Below are positions 1 through 6,483 of a stretch of DNA of 14,982 nt, piece after piece (the first letter of the stretch is position 1; each line of letters opens with the position of its first letter). Under the pieces are notes generated by a model, which worked only from the letters and a program-made list of their open reading frames with translations, was not told where the DNA came from and searched no databases. The translations under genes and the position numbers were made by a program. Location of the stretch: the NCBI GenBank assembly GCA_035551575.1, contig DASZNJ010000050.1:1-14982 (forward strand), written 5' to 3'. Origin of the DNA: JABFXC01 sp035551575 (GTDB lineage Bacteria; Gemmatimonadota; Gemmatimonadetes; Gemmatimonadales; Gemmatimonadaceae).

Positions 1-852
1 GCCGCGTCGCTCGAGAAGAGCTCGGAGCATCCGCTCGCCGGCGCGATCGTCAGGCAGGCGAAGGACCGCGGGCTCACGATGGCCGACGCGACGGAGTTCG
101 CGGCGCTGTCGGGACGCGGGGCGCGGGGAATGGTTGATGGCGTCACGGTGCTCGTCGGCAACGAAGCGCTGCTCACCGAGCAGGGCGTCGATGCGTCGTC
201 GCTGCGCGACCGTGCCGAAGCGCTCGCCGGCGAAGGGAAGACGCCGATGTACGTCGCGGCGAACGGCGCGCTCGCCGGGGTGATCGCGGTCGCCGATCCG
301 ATCAAGGGCAGCTCGCGCGAGGCGATCGCGACGCTGCACGAGATGGGGCTCGAGGTCGTGATGGTCACTGGCGACAACCAGCGGACCGCGGACGCGATCG
401 CGCGTCAGGCAGGGGTGGACCGCGTGATCGCCGGCGTCCTTCCCGACGGGAAGGTCGCCGAGATCGAGCGGTTGAAGGGAGAGAGAAAGGTGGTCGCGAT
501 GGTCGGCGACGGGATCAACGACGCGCCGGCGCTCGCGGCCGCTGACATCGGGATGGCGATCGGCACCGGGACCGACATCGCCGTCGAGGCGGCGGATGTC
601 GTGCTGATGCGCGGCGACCTGCGCAGCGTCGTGCAGGCGATTCACCTGTCGCGCCGAACGATGCGGACGATGAAGCAGAACCTGTTCTGGGCGTTCATCT
701 ACAACGTGGTCGGGATCCCGATCGCCGCCGGGGCGCTCTACCCGGCGTTCGGGCTGCTCCTCAGCCCGATCCTGGCGAGCGGTGCGATGGCGTTCAGCTC
801 GGTCAGCGTCGTCGCGAACAGCCTCCGGCTGCGCGGTGCGCGCATCTCATAG
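1..852 (+). CDS. copA: Cu(+)-exporting P1B-type ATPase, C-terminal part (5' end outside window)
   Basis: Frame 1 is open from the first base, so this is the last 283 residues of a larger pump; the N-terminal metal-binding domains and TM1-6 lie upstream. Visible in order (fragment numbering): the SEHPL motif of the nucleotide-binding domain, specific to P1B heavy-metal ATPases (residues 8-12), TGDN (123-126), the hinge motif GDGINDAP (169-176), and two C-terminal membrane helices. TM7 carries Tyr-Asn (234-235) and TM8 carries M-x-x-S-S (263-267), which are the Cu(+) site residues of the CopA subgroup. In this family the pump moves Cu(+) from the cytoplasm to the periplasm using ATP. The csoR gene follows after 12 bp, which supports a copper substrate and a shared transcript. 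Silver transport is also possible; zinc or cadmium is unlikely given the TM7/TM8 residues. An ATG at 79 lies inside the SEHPL domain and is not the start. Confidence 0.95.
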   Translation, partial: AASLEKSSEHPLAGAIVRQAKDRGLTMADATEFAALSGRGARGMVDGVTVLVGNEALLTEQGVDASSLRDRAEALAGEGKTPMYVAANGALAGVIAVADPIKGSSREAIATLHEMGLEVVMVTGDNQRTADAIARQAGVDRVIAGVLPDGKVAEIERLKGERKVVAMVGDGINDAPALAAADIGMAIGTGTDIAVEAADVVLMRGDLRSVVQAIHLSRRTMRTMKQNLFWAFIYNVVGIPIAAGALYPAFGLLLSPILASGAMAFSSVSVVANSLRLRGARIS

Positions 853-856
853 GAGA
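851..856 (+). promoter_or_regulatory. Ribosome binding site of csoR overlapping the copA stop codon
   Basis: AGGAGA lies 8 nt before the csoR ATG (865), and its first two bases are the last two of the copA TAG stop (850-852). This layout suggests translational coupling of pump and repressor and fixes the csoR start. Confidence 0.75.
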
Positions 857-864
857 CGGTCGCC

Positions 865-1233
865 ATGACGACGAAGACGAAGCGCGCCCCGCTCACCCTC
901 GCTCCGGGCGCGAGCTGCGGCTGCGGTACCCACGAAGCCGAAGGGCGCAAGGCGGTCGCGGTCGATCCCGACGTGAAGGAGCGCAACGTCAAGCGACTCC
1001 GGCGCATCGAAGGGCAGGTCCGCGGGATCCAGAAGATGGTGGACGAGGACCGCTACTGCGCCGACATCATGACGCAGATCTCCGCCGTGCAGGAAGCGCT
1101 GCGCTCAGTGGGGCGCGAGCTGATGCGCAATCACCTCAAGCACTGCGCGACGACGGCGATCCGGAAGGGAGAGGGGGAGGCGGAGGCGATGTACGACGAG
1201 ATTGTGGAGTTGATGTACAAGCACAATCGGTGA
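865..1233 (+). CDS. csoR: CsoR-type copper-sensing transcriptional repressor
   Basis: A 122-residue all-helical CsoR/RcnR/FrmR (DUF156) family protein. The family signature is present around residues 44-57 (RLRRIEGQVRGIQKMV). The copper ligands follow the Cys-His-Cys pattern of M. tuberculosis CsoR with identical spacing: Cys65 (in DRYCAD), then His90 and Cys94 (in NHLKHC), with 25 and 4 residues between them. In characterised members, Cu(+) binding to these three ligands releases the repressor from the promoter of a copper exporter. The position just after copA fits autoregulation of a copA-csoR operon; any operator upstream of copA is outside the window. Unusual: an N-terminal extension of about 35 residues contains Cys18-Gly-Cys20 and His23, not part of the known site. 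The RBS AGGAGA supports the ATG at 865. Confidence 0.93.
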   Translation: MTTKTKRAPLTLAPGASCGCGTHEAEGRKAVAVDPDVKERNVKRLRRIEGQVRGIQKMVDEDRYCADIMTQISAVQEALRSVGRELMRNHLKHCATTAIRKGEGEAEAMYDEIVELMYKHNR

Positions 1234-1254
1234 GCGCCGCACTCTGACAGGAAT

Positions 1255-1293
1255 CACGGAGCGGTTGTAACAAAGAACGCGTCAAGCTCCGTG
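1255..1293. terminator. Stem-loop downstream of csoR
   Basis: CACGGAGC (1255-1262) and GCTCCGTG (1286-1293) are perfect 8-bp inverted arms; TTG (1265-1267) and CAA (1283-1285) can extend the stem across a 2-nt bulge. It starts 21 nt after the csoR stop. No U-tract follows, so it could be a weak terminator or an mRNA 3'-end stabiliser. Confidence 0.4.
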
Positions 1294-1323
1294 CGCCCGA
1301 CAAGTCCCAACAGTGGAGCTACA

Positions 1324-1432
1324 ATTACGCGGATGACGCTGATTGCGCGGATACCGCCCCGGGCAGCCACGTGGAGCGTCGCCGCCACGAGGAGCGATCG
1401 GCGTCATCCGCGAAATCCGCGCAATCGTAGTT
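1324..1432. repeat. Inverted pair of degenerate 9-bp tandem repeats (ATCCGCGnn type) between convergent genes
   Basis: The left arm (1324-1352) reads as successive 9-mers ATTACGCGG, ATGACGCTG, ATTGCGCGG, AT. The right arm (1397-1432) reads ATCGGCGTC, ATCCGCGAA, ATCCGCGCA, ATCGTAGTT. The arms pair in two registers: 1324-1343 with 1397-1416 (18 of 20 positions, one mismatch being a G-U pair in RNA) and 1342-1352 with 1415-1425 (11 of 11). It lies between the ends of csoR (+) and the lysyl oxidase gene (-), so a bidirectional terminator or a REP-like dispersed element are both plausible. Confidence 0.6.
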
Positions 1433-1486
1433 CCCCCTGTTGATGCTCGTTCGCCACGCAGCGCTCGAGCGCGACGTGGGTTCTGC

Positions 1487-2380
1487 CTACTGCTCGATCT
1501 CGTCCTGCTTCGTGATCTTGTCGTTGTTGTCCTTGAGCGGGCCGTAGCCGGCGCGGCCGGGGTGGTCGGTGATCTGGATGAGCGCGTCGCCGAAGTTGTT
1601 CGCGTAGTTGCTCTCTGCGAACTGGTGGCACATCCCCGTGAGCGGGTCCCTCACTCGCGGACAGCTGCCCTTCCGGTCCGGCGCGTAGGCGGGATTCACC
1701 TCGACCTGGATGTGATAGACGCCGGGAGGAACCACCGGCTGCCCGTCACCGCCGTCGAGCACGAAGTACTGGCCGCCGAGCTTGAAGACGTAAGTGTCCG
1801 CCCAGCCGTCGCTGATCCCCTGGAAGCCGTCGCGAGTCAGGTCGCCGCAGTTGCGATAGCTCCAGGTGCCGTCGCCGTTGTTGACGTTGTACGGATCGGT
1901 GTCGAGCATGCAGAAGCCGCGCTTCGCCGCCTTCCAGACCTTCCCGTCGGGGCCGACCAGCTTGTAGGTCGCGTAGTGCTGGAAGTGGAAGTGGTGGTGA
2001 CAGGACGCGTACTCGAACAAACCGTCGGCGTCGGCGAAGCTGCCGTCGCCGTTAGGGTCCATGTGCCGGAGGGGGCTGCCGACGAAGACGTCGGCGTCGC
2101 CGATGTTCGGGGTCGTCACGGTGAAGCGCAGGATGTTGTGCGCCCCCGGCGTGACTCCGCCCTCGATCACGCTGCAGAAGTCGGCCGGAAGATCCTCGAC
2201 GCGGTTCACCCAGTTCTGCTGCGTCGCGTCGCTGTCGACGATCAGGTCGGGGAGTCCGACGGTATCGACGGCGTTCTGCACCAGCGAGGGGCCGCTGCCG
2301 GGTGCGGTCAGCGTGCGTGATGCGGGTTCGGTACAGGCAGCGGCGACTGCGAGGACGGCGGAGAGCGCGAGCAAGCGCAT
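1487..2380 (-). CDS. Lysyl oxidase family copper amine oxidase, predicted lipoprotein
   Basis: A predicted 297-residue protein. The N-terminus (MRLLALSAVLAVAAAC) is a lipoprotein signal peptide with lipobox Cys16. The middle holds the lysyl oxidase copper-binding motif, SCHHHFH at residues 126-132 (animal enzymes have SCHQHYH), so all three His of the His-x-His-x-His core are present. Both residues that form the lysine tyrosylquinone cofactor in human LOX have counterparts: Lys153 in AKRGFC (human K320 in HKASFC) and Tyr197 in WADTY (human Y355 in CYDTY). The family's VPPGVYHIQVEVNP and ESNYANN segments follow at 217-230 and 256-262. Characterised family members oxidatively deaminate primary amines, giving aldehyde, H2O2 and ammonia; the substrate here is unknown. 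Start chosen at 2380 because the signal peptide begins there and GAGG precedes it; an upstream in-frame start at 2410 would add ten residues. It lies 45 bp after the second DUF190 gene and converges on copA-csoR. Confidence 0.85.
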   Translation of the reverse strand: MRLLALSAVLAVAAACTEPASRTLTAPGSGPSLVQNAVDTVGLPDLIVDSDATQQNWVNRVEDLPADFCSVIEGGVTPGAHNILRFTVTTPNIGDADVFVGSPLRHMDPNGDGSFADADGLFEYASCHHHFHFQHYATYKLVGPDGKVWKAAKRGFCMLDTDPYNVNNGDGTWSYRNCGDLTRDGFQGISDGWADTYVFKLGGQYFVLDGGDGQPVVPPGVYHIQVEVNPAYAPDRKGSCPRVRDPLTGMCHQFAESNYANNFGDALIQITDHPGRAGYGPLKDNNDKITKQDEIEQ

Positions 2381-2425
2381 GGCAGCCTCAGGTTTGGGGA
2401 GGCTGATCATGCACCAGCATGGCCG

Positions 2426-2791
2426 TCACGGCAAGGTCGCCGATCCTTCGCCCGCCGCGTGCCCGCGGTACATGATCACCCGGACCCGCTCGAGGGTGAT
2501 CAAGCCGCCACCGATCATCCGGTCGAGGGCGGGGAGCACGGCGTCGATCTTCTCCTGGGTGTCGATGCACTCGATCACGATCGGCAGGTCGCTCGACATC
2601 CGGAACAGCTTCGGCTCGTGCACCCTCGCATGGGCGCCGAAGCCGGCGATGCCGCGGAAGACGGTCGCTCCCGCGTAGTGCTCGTTGCGGAGGTGCTCGA
2701 CGATCGCGTGATGGAGCGGACGTCCCTCCCATCGGTCGTCTTCGCCGATGTGGATGCGCATCAGGACGCGCTCGCCGGTCAGTCCGTGCAT
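2426..2791 (-). CDS. DUF190 family protein (second of tandem pair)
   Basis: 121 residues of the DUF190 family (PF02641), small soluble proteins with a PII-like ferredoxin fold. The typical segments are seen: GERVLMRIHIGEDDRW (6-21), the helix with LHHAIVEHLR (26-35), GATVFRGIAGFG (41-52), the core strand IVIECID (71-77), and the helix-strand VLPALDRMIGGGLITLERV (85-103). No membrane segment. About half of its residues match the gene just upstream, with no gaps over the core, so the pair is a tandem duplication. The ATG at 2791 is 2 bp after the upstream stop, and GGAG inside the upstream gene's end serves as RBS, so translation is probably coupled. The family is often found with the fluoride channel CrcB; no crcB is visible here. 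Biochemical role unknown. Confidence 0.88.
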   Translation of the reverse strand: MHGLTGERVLMRIHIGEDDRWEGRPLHHAIVEHLRNEHYAGATVFRGIAGFGAHARVHEPKLFRMSSDLPIVIECIDTQEKIDAVLPALDRMIGGGLITLERVRVIMYRGHAAGEGSATLP

Positions 2792-2793
2792 CG

Positions 2794-3135
2794 TCAGTGC
2801 TCCGGGGCGCGGTAGACGATCACGTTCGCGCGCTCCAAGGTGATCAGCCCGCTCGTGATCATCCGGTCGATCACCGGCAGCACCTCGGCGATGCGTGCCT
2901 CGTCGTCGACACACTCGATGACCACGGGGCGGTCGAGGGAGGTGATCTCGTTCAGCTCACTGTGCAGGATGCGGCGCGCGCCGAAGCTCATGATGCTGCG
3001 GAGGATCGTCGCGCCGGCGAGGCCGTGCTCGCGGAGGGTGCGAAGGAGCGCGTCGTGGAGGAGGCCGCCGTGCCAGCGGTCAGTCTCGTCGACGTGGATG
3101 CGCATCAGCGCCCGCTCGCCAGAGATGCCATGCAT
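2794..3135 (-). CDS. DUF190 family protein (first of tandem pair)
   Basis: 113 residues, DUF190 (PF02641), with the same layout as its neighbour: GERALMRIHVDETDRW (6-21), LLHDALLRTLREHGL (25-39), GATILRSIMSFGARR (41-55), VVIECVDD (71-78) and VLPVIDRMITSGLITLERA (85-103). The start at 3135 is chosen because MHGISGER aligns with MHGLTGER of the second copy; it has no strong Shine-Dalgarno. In-frame starts further out (ATG 3153, TTG 3171) run toward the terminator of the next operon. Only 34 bp separate this ATG from that terminator's U-tract, so the promoter must sit in or next to the hairpin, or the gene is read by readthrough. It probably heads a DUF190-DUF190-lysyl oxidase transcript. Role unknown; PII-like folds often bind small ligands or partner proteins. 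Confidence 0.87.
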   Translation of the reverse strand: MHGISGERALMRIHVDETDRWHGGLLHDALLRTLREHGLAGATILRSIMSFGARRILHSELNEITSLDRPVVIECVDDEARIAEVLPVIDRMITSGLITLERANVIVYRAPEH

Positions 3136-3169
3136 GTCGTCTACGCTACCCATTGGGCGGTGAGGACGC

Positions 3170-3202
3170 AAAAACGGTGCGATGACTTCGTCATCGCACC
3201 GT
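3170..3202 (-). terminator. Rho-independent terminator of the envelope operon
   Basis: A perfect 13-bp stem (3174-3186 with 3190-3202) with a 3-nt loop, followed on the minus strand by TTTTT (3174-3170). It starts 29 nt past the stop of the outer-membrane protein gene, so it terminates that gene's transcript. This is the clearest terminator in the window. Confidence 0.9.
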
Positions 3203-3231
3203 TCCCTTTACGCCGCTGCGCGAGGCAGGCC

Positions 3232-4692
3232 CTAGAAGGCGACCACGCCCTCGAACATGAAGCCGTCGAACTTGCCACCGTTGCGGATATCGGTCGGACG
3301 GAAGCCCTCGTACTTCTGCGTGACGTACTCACCCTTGAGCATGATTGCCGGAGTGATGAACCAGCCCGCGCTCGCCTGCGTGCGCTTCACCGTCTCCTTG
3401 GGGTCCGTCAGCGCCAGCTTGCCGTTGACGGTGTTGTAGCGGCCACCGACATAGAACTGCTCGCCCGAGCCGAAGCGATACACCGCGTCGCCGGACTGCT
3501 GGTTCCAGGTGCGGTTCTTGACTTCCGTGCCCTTCCGACCCCTGGCCGTCTCGATGTTGCCGAAGAGCTCGAGGCCGCGGAACTTGATGAAGGGGTTGAT
3601 GACCGTCGCGGTCAGCGCGTCGGTGAAGCCGGGCTGGATCGCGCCCGACCACGCCTGCGCGCTCTCGCTCGATGTGGTGCTCTCCATCACGTCGTAGTAG
3701 CGCGAGCCGGCGCGGTCGCCGCTGTAGAGCGTGTTGTTCGCCGAGTGCTTGGTGGTGTACATCGAGCCCGTCAGGCGGACACGGAGATTCTCGGAAACCT
3801 GGCGGTCAAAGCCGGCCTTGCCGAGGAAGCTCGGCGCGCGCTTCTGCGGGTTGAGGATCGTCCCGCGGACTTCGCCGTTGGTGACACCGCCCATCGCCAT
3901 GAAGCCGCCGAGGCGGGCATAGACTTCGCCGCCGACTTCAGTGGTGAAGGCATCCATGATCAGGTTGCCGACGAACGGGTTGTACATCGCGTTGCCGTTG
4001 TCGGTGCGGCGGAAGTGCGCGTCGCCATAGTTGATCTCGAAGTGACCGGCCTTCACGGTGACGATCTGCATCAGGTCGACCAGCGGCTGCCACTTGATCG
4101 GCGACTCGTCGACGAGGAGGTAGCCGTCCTTGACCCACGTCTCGTTGTGGTGACGCGACGAGAGGTAGCTGGTCAGCGCGACGCGGATCCCCGGGGCGAG
4201 CTGCGCGTTCAGGTACAGGTTCGCGGTCTCGTTGTTGAAGCCGTGCCCGATCCGCATGAGCTGGGTCTGGTTGACGCCGGCGACGACGTTGGGCGTCGCG
4301 GTGTTGCTGTGATCGAGCCCCTGGAACTGCGACGTGAAGGCCGCGCCCCACGCCAGCGCGAAGCCCTCGTAGGCGACGTTGTCCCACTTGGGCGATTCGA
4401 AGACGTTGATGCCGCGCTGGTCGAGCGCGCGGATGTGCTGGATCCTGATCGGCTGCAGCGTCGCGGCGCGCGAGGCGGCTGCCGGGTTCATGACCTGCGC
4501 GGGCTGCAGCGGCGCCGGCTCGGCCTTCGCGTTGCCCGAGTCAGCAGTCGCCTTGACCGTCGTATCCGTCGAGAGGGACATCGCGACTGCAGTCGGCTTC
4601 ACGGCCAGTGAATCAGCCTGCTGCGCGAGCGCTGGCGCTGCACTGCTCAGCACCGCGGCGGTAGTGATCGCGAGACGAGTGATGGTTCGCAT
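3232..4692 (-). CDS. Putative outer-membrane beta-barrel (porin-like) protein
   Basis: 486 residues with a Sec signal peptide (MRTITRLA...APALA, cleavage predicted after residue 23). A low-complexity segment rich in Ala, Thr and Pro follows (about 24-80). The rest alternates polar and aromatic/hydrophobic residues as in transmembrane beta-strands, e.g. EGFALAWGAAFTSQFQG, LYLNAQLAPGIRVALTSYL, VGGEVYARLGGFMAMGGV and EQFYVGGRYNTVNGKLAL. The protein ends in ...FEGVVAF; a C-terminal Phe is the usual barrel-assembly signal. I cannot place it in a named porin family. The ATG at 4692 is favoured by the signal peptide and a GGAG 10 nt upstream. A much longer in-frame extension to 5268 overlaps the YceI gene and is rejected. 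It follows the YceI gene by 38 bp and ends before the terminator at 3170-3202, so it is the last gene of its transcript. Confidence 0.82.
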   Translation of the reverse strand: MRTITRLAITTAAVLSSAAPALAQQADSLAVKPTAVAMSLSTDTTVKATADSGNAKAEPAPLQPAQVMNPAAASRAATLQPIRIQHIRALDQRGINVFESPKWDNVAYEGFALAWGAAFTSQFQGLDHSNTATPNVVAGVNQTQLMRIGHGFNNETANLYLNAQLAPGIRVALTSYLSSRHHNETWVKDGYLLVDESPIKWQPLVDLMQIVTVKAGHFEINYGDAHFRRTDNGNAMYNPFVGNLIMDAFTTEVGGEVYARLGGFMAMGGVTNGEVRGTILNPQKRAPSFLGKAGFDRQVSENLRVRLTGSMYTTKHSANNTLYSGDRAGSRYYDVMESTTSSESAQAWSGAIQPGFTDALTATVINPFIKFRGLELFGNIETARGRKGTEVKNRTWNQQSGDAVYRFGSGEQFYVGGRYNTVNGKLALTDPKETVKRTQASAGWFITPAIMLKGEYVTQKYEGFRPTDIRNGGKFDGFMFEGVVAF

Positions 4693-4730
4693 ATAGCGGG
4701 TACTCCAGTGGGGGTTCGGGGGGTAGCGTC

Positions 4731-5324
4731 TTACTTCAGCAGCAGGTCGAAGTTGACCTTGACCTTCGGGTTGACCTTCATCGCGCCCATCATGAGCGAG
4801 GGTGCCTTGAGCCCGTAATCCGTCATCAGGAGCGGATAGGCACCGGTGACGTGCAGTGCGCCTTCGGGCGTCGCGTTGCCGACCGCGTCGAGAGTGATCG
4901 CCTTCTCGACGCCACCGAGCTTGAGCGTGCCATTGAGCTTGCCGGTGACCTTGTCGCCGGCGGCGAACATCTCGTAGGATGCGAGCTTGAACTCGATGCT
5001 CGGGTTCTTGTCGGCCTTGAGCGCCTTCCGCATGTGCTCGTTCATCGTGTTGTTGGCGCAGTCCAGGTTCTCCGGGCGAATCTTGACGTCGAGGGTCAGG
5101 ACCGCCTTCTGGCCGGCCATGATCTCCTTCGCGGTCTCGGCGCTGGTAGTCTGTGCGCTGGCGTCGACGATCTTCGCCTGGCAGCTGAAGTCGCGCACGG
5201 TGGAAGTGCCGGTGACCCAGAGCCGGCTCGCCGGCTGGAGAGTGGCGATGTATTGCGCAGCAGTCCACGCCGCGATGGTCGGGACGAGGGCGAAGGCGAG
5301 CAGGGTGAGGTTGGTGCGCTTCAT
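4731..5324 (-). CDS. YceI-family exported protein
   Basis: 197 residues. The N-terminal hydrophobic stretch (MKRTNLTLLAFALVPTIAAW) is a signal peptide or a single membrane anchor. The rest matches the YceI-like lipocalin-fold family: the opening strand ASRLWVTGTSTVRDFSC (32-48), LTLDVKIRPENLDCANNTMNEHMRKAL (76-102, the 'core region plus helix' typical of the family), NPSIEFKL (107-114), VTGKLNGTLKLGGVEKAITLDA (126-147) and the closing strands VKVNFDLLLK (188-197). Family members bind isoprenoid or amphipathic lipids in the periplasm; the ligand here is unknown. Cys48 and Cys89 could form a disulfide. The start at 5324 is fixed by AGGAGA 5 nt upstream; an in-frame start at 5369 would put a charged extension before the signal. 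The outer-membrane barrel gene follows in the same direction. Confidence 0.88.
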   Translation of the reverse strand: MKRTNLTLLAFALVPTIAAWTAAQYIATLQPASRLWVTGTSTVRDFSCQAKIVDASAQTTSAETAKEIMAGQKAVLTLDVKIRPENLDCANNTMNEHMRKALKADKNPSIEFKLASYEMFAAGDKVTGKLNGTLKLGGVEKAITLDAVGNATPEGALHVTGAYPLLMTDYGLKAPSLMMGAMKVNPKVKVNFDLLLK

Positions 5325-5539
5325 AACGTTCTCCTGAAGGAGCCAGGACAGCGCGGATGCGCCATCCACGAACGAATGTCGGCGTTCCCGGCCTTCACCT
5401 CAGTCGGTGTAAACCGGAAAGTTCGGCGACGAAGGAGGACAGGGGCGTCGTGAGTCGACGGACCTTCGAATAGGGGAAACCCTGATACAGCGGCCGGGGC
5501 TGCAGGCGATGCGAAGCCCGAATCCGGGTGCGTGCTCAT
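5321..5539 (-). CDS. Doubtful small ORF bridging DUF3108 and YceI genes
   Basis: A 72-residue reading frame that fills the whole gap between the DUF3108 and YceI genes. Its ATG overlaps the stop of the upstream gene (ATGA, 5539-5536) and its TGA overlaps the YceI ATG (ATGA, 5324-5321). Such overlaps at both ends are typical of coupled operon genes. However, the peptide is rich in Pro, Arg and Ser, has no signal peptide or domain I recognise, and has no good ribosome site of its own. In a GC-rich genome the double overlap could be chance. The region could instead be a leader with a promoter for the YceI gene. Confidence 0.25.
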   Translation of the reverse strand: MSTHPDSGFASPAAPAAVSGFPLFEGPSTHDAPVLLRRRTFRFTPTEVKAGNADIRSWMAHPRCPGSFRRTL

Positions 5540-6387
5540 GGCATGGCCTCGAGCGTGAGCAGCGCGGTGCCTGCGACGGGGAGCGTGCTCTCGATGCGCA
5601 GCGGGATCCGCCGCTCGTCGTCGGTGAAGTCGATGCGGATCACACCCTCGCCGCGGTAGCGGGCGGGGTCCCGGACGCGCATCTCGACGAGCACCGCGTT
5701 GAATCTTCCGGCGCCGACCGTCACGCTCTCGCGGCGCACCACCCTGACGGTCGTCGGATTTCTCGCGGCATCGAAGTGCCGGTTGAAGCTGTAGATCGAA
5801 TCGGTCTCGAGCGGAACGGTGCGGAGGAAGTAGATGAACGACAGCTCATCCAGCGGGTCGGCGGTGATCGCTTCGCCGCTCCTGCCGTCCGCCCCCGACC
5901 AGCGCTTCTCGTCGGGGAAGAGGGCGACGTCCTCGTCGTGACTCGAGAACGGGTGACGCTCGCGCTTGACGAAGCGGAGCGACGCCATCCGCCGCGGATC
6001 GAGCCAGGACTCGGTCGTATCGGAGACCTTGATCGGGCCAAGCCTCGCCTTGAAGCCGAAATGCAGGACATAGGTCTCGGTGCCGCGGACGAACTGCGGT
6101 CCGTCCACCCACATCGCGCCGTGGCCGCGGAGGTTCACCGCCGAGAGGCGCACCGCGTAGCGCAGCCGCTCGCCGACATGGAAGGGGCGAGCCGGGATGG
6201 CGGGCGCGACGAGCGCCGGCTGCAGCTGCGCGGCGAGCGCCGGCTGACCCTGCGCCAGCAGCGCGGTCGTGCCTGACGCGACGAGCGCCGTGAACGGCAA
6301 CAGCGCGCACATCGCCGCCCGAGGAGCGAGGCGACGCGCGGTGCGGGCTGCCTGGTCGAGGCGGTGGTGGGGTGTCGAAGATCTCAT
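5536..6387 (-). CDS. DUF3108 domain-containing exported protein
   Basis: 283 residues from the chosen start. An Arg/Ala-rich N-terminus with a hydrophobic segment (about 25-46, MCALLPFTALVASGTTALLA) acts as a signal peptide, followed by a short Ala/Pro/Gln-rich stretch. The mature part matches the DUF3108 pattern: FHVGERLRYAVRLSAVNLRGHG (69-90), TETYVLHFGFKA (103-114), SDTTESWLDPRRMASLRFVKRERH (122-145), DPLDELSFIYFLRTVPLE (177-194), VTVGAGRFNAVLVEM (222-236), and the last strands RIPLRIESTLPVAGTALLTLEAM. Proteins of this family are predicted beta-rich periplasmic or lipoprotein-like factors of unknown function. Start is uncertain: ATG 6387 is taken, but GTG 6417 and ATG 6414 are in frame and equally lack a strong Shine-Dalgarno. 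It is downstream of the SRPBCC membrane protein gene (96 bp gap) and probably co-transcribed. Confidence 0.78.
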   Translation of the reverse strand: MRSSTPHHRLDQAARTARRLAPRAAMCALLPFTALVASGTTALLAQGQPALAAQLQPALVAPAIPARPFHVGERLRYAVRLSAVNLRGHGAMWVDGPQFVRGTETYVLHFGFKARLGPIKVSDTTESWLDPRRMASLRFVKRERHPFSSHDEDVALFPDEKRWSGADGRSGEAITADPLDELSFIYFLRTVPLETDSIYSFNRHFDAARNPTTVRVVRRESVTVGAGRFNAVLVEMRVRDPARYRGEGVIRIDFTDDERRIPLRIESTLPVAGTALLTLEAMP

Positions 6388-6483
6388 CGTGACGTCCGGG
6401 CCTGGTGTGTCCATCACCCGGACGTTACGCGTGCACGGGAGCGCGTTCGGTCAGCGCGACCCTGAAATCTCCGGCGCCTTGCC

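Noticed and set aside
1343..2320. A 325-codon + strand frame antisense to the lysyl oxidase gene
   Set aside because: It begins with TTG inside the repeat hairpin and mirrors a gene with clear catalytic motifs; no domain is seen.
2797..4611. A 604-codon + strand frame across the DUF190 genes and the outer-membrane protein gene
   Set aside because: It runs across two or more well-supported genes and a terminator on the opposite strand and encodes low-complexity Ala/Val/Asp/Arg sequence.
3232..5268. A 678-residue fusion of the outer-membrane protein with an upstream extension
   Set aside because: The extension is a shadow of the YceI gene in another frame. The signal peptide starting at 4692 marks the true beginning.
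5330..5535. A promoter for the YceI gene in the gap after DUF3108
   Set aside because: No pair of -35/-10 boxes was convincing; TTTACACCG-like sequence on the minus strand near 5405-5415 is too weak to call.
6208..6247. Direct repeat of about 14 bases (GCGAGCGCCGGCTG type) in the DUF3108 gene
   Set aside because: It encodes a short Gln-Pro-Ala-Leu repetition after the signal peptide; two copies in coding sequence are unremarkable in GC-rich DNA.
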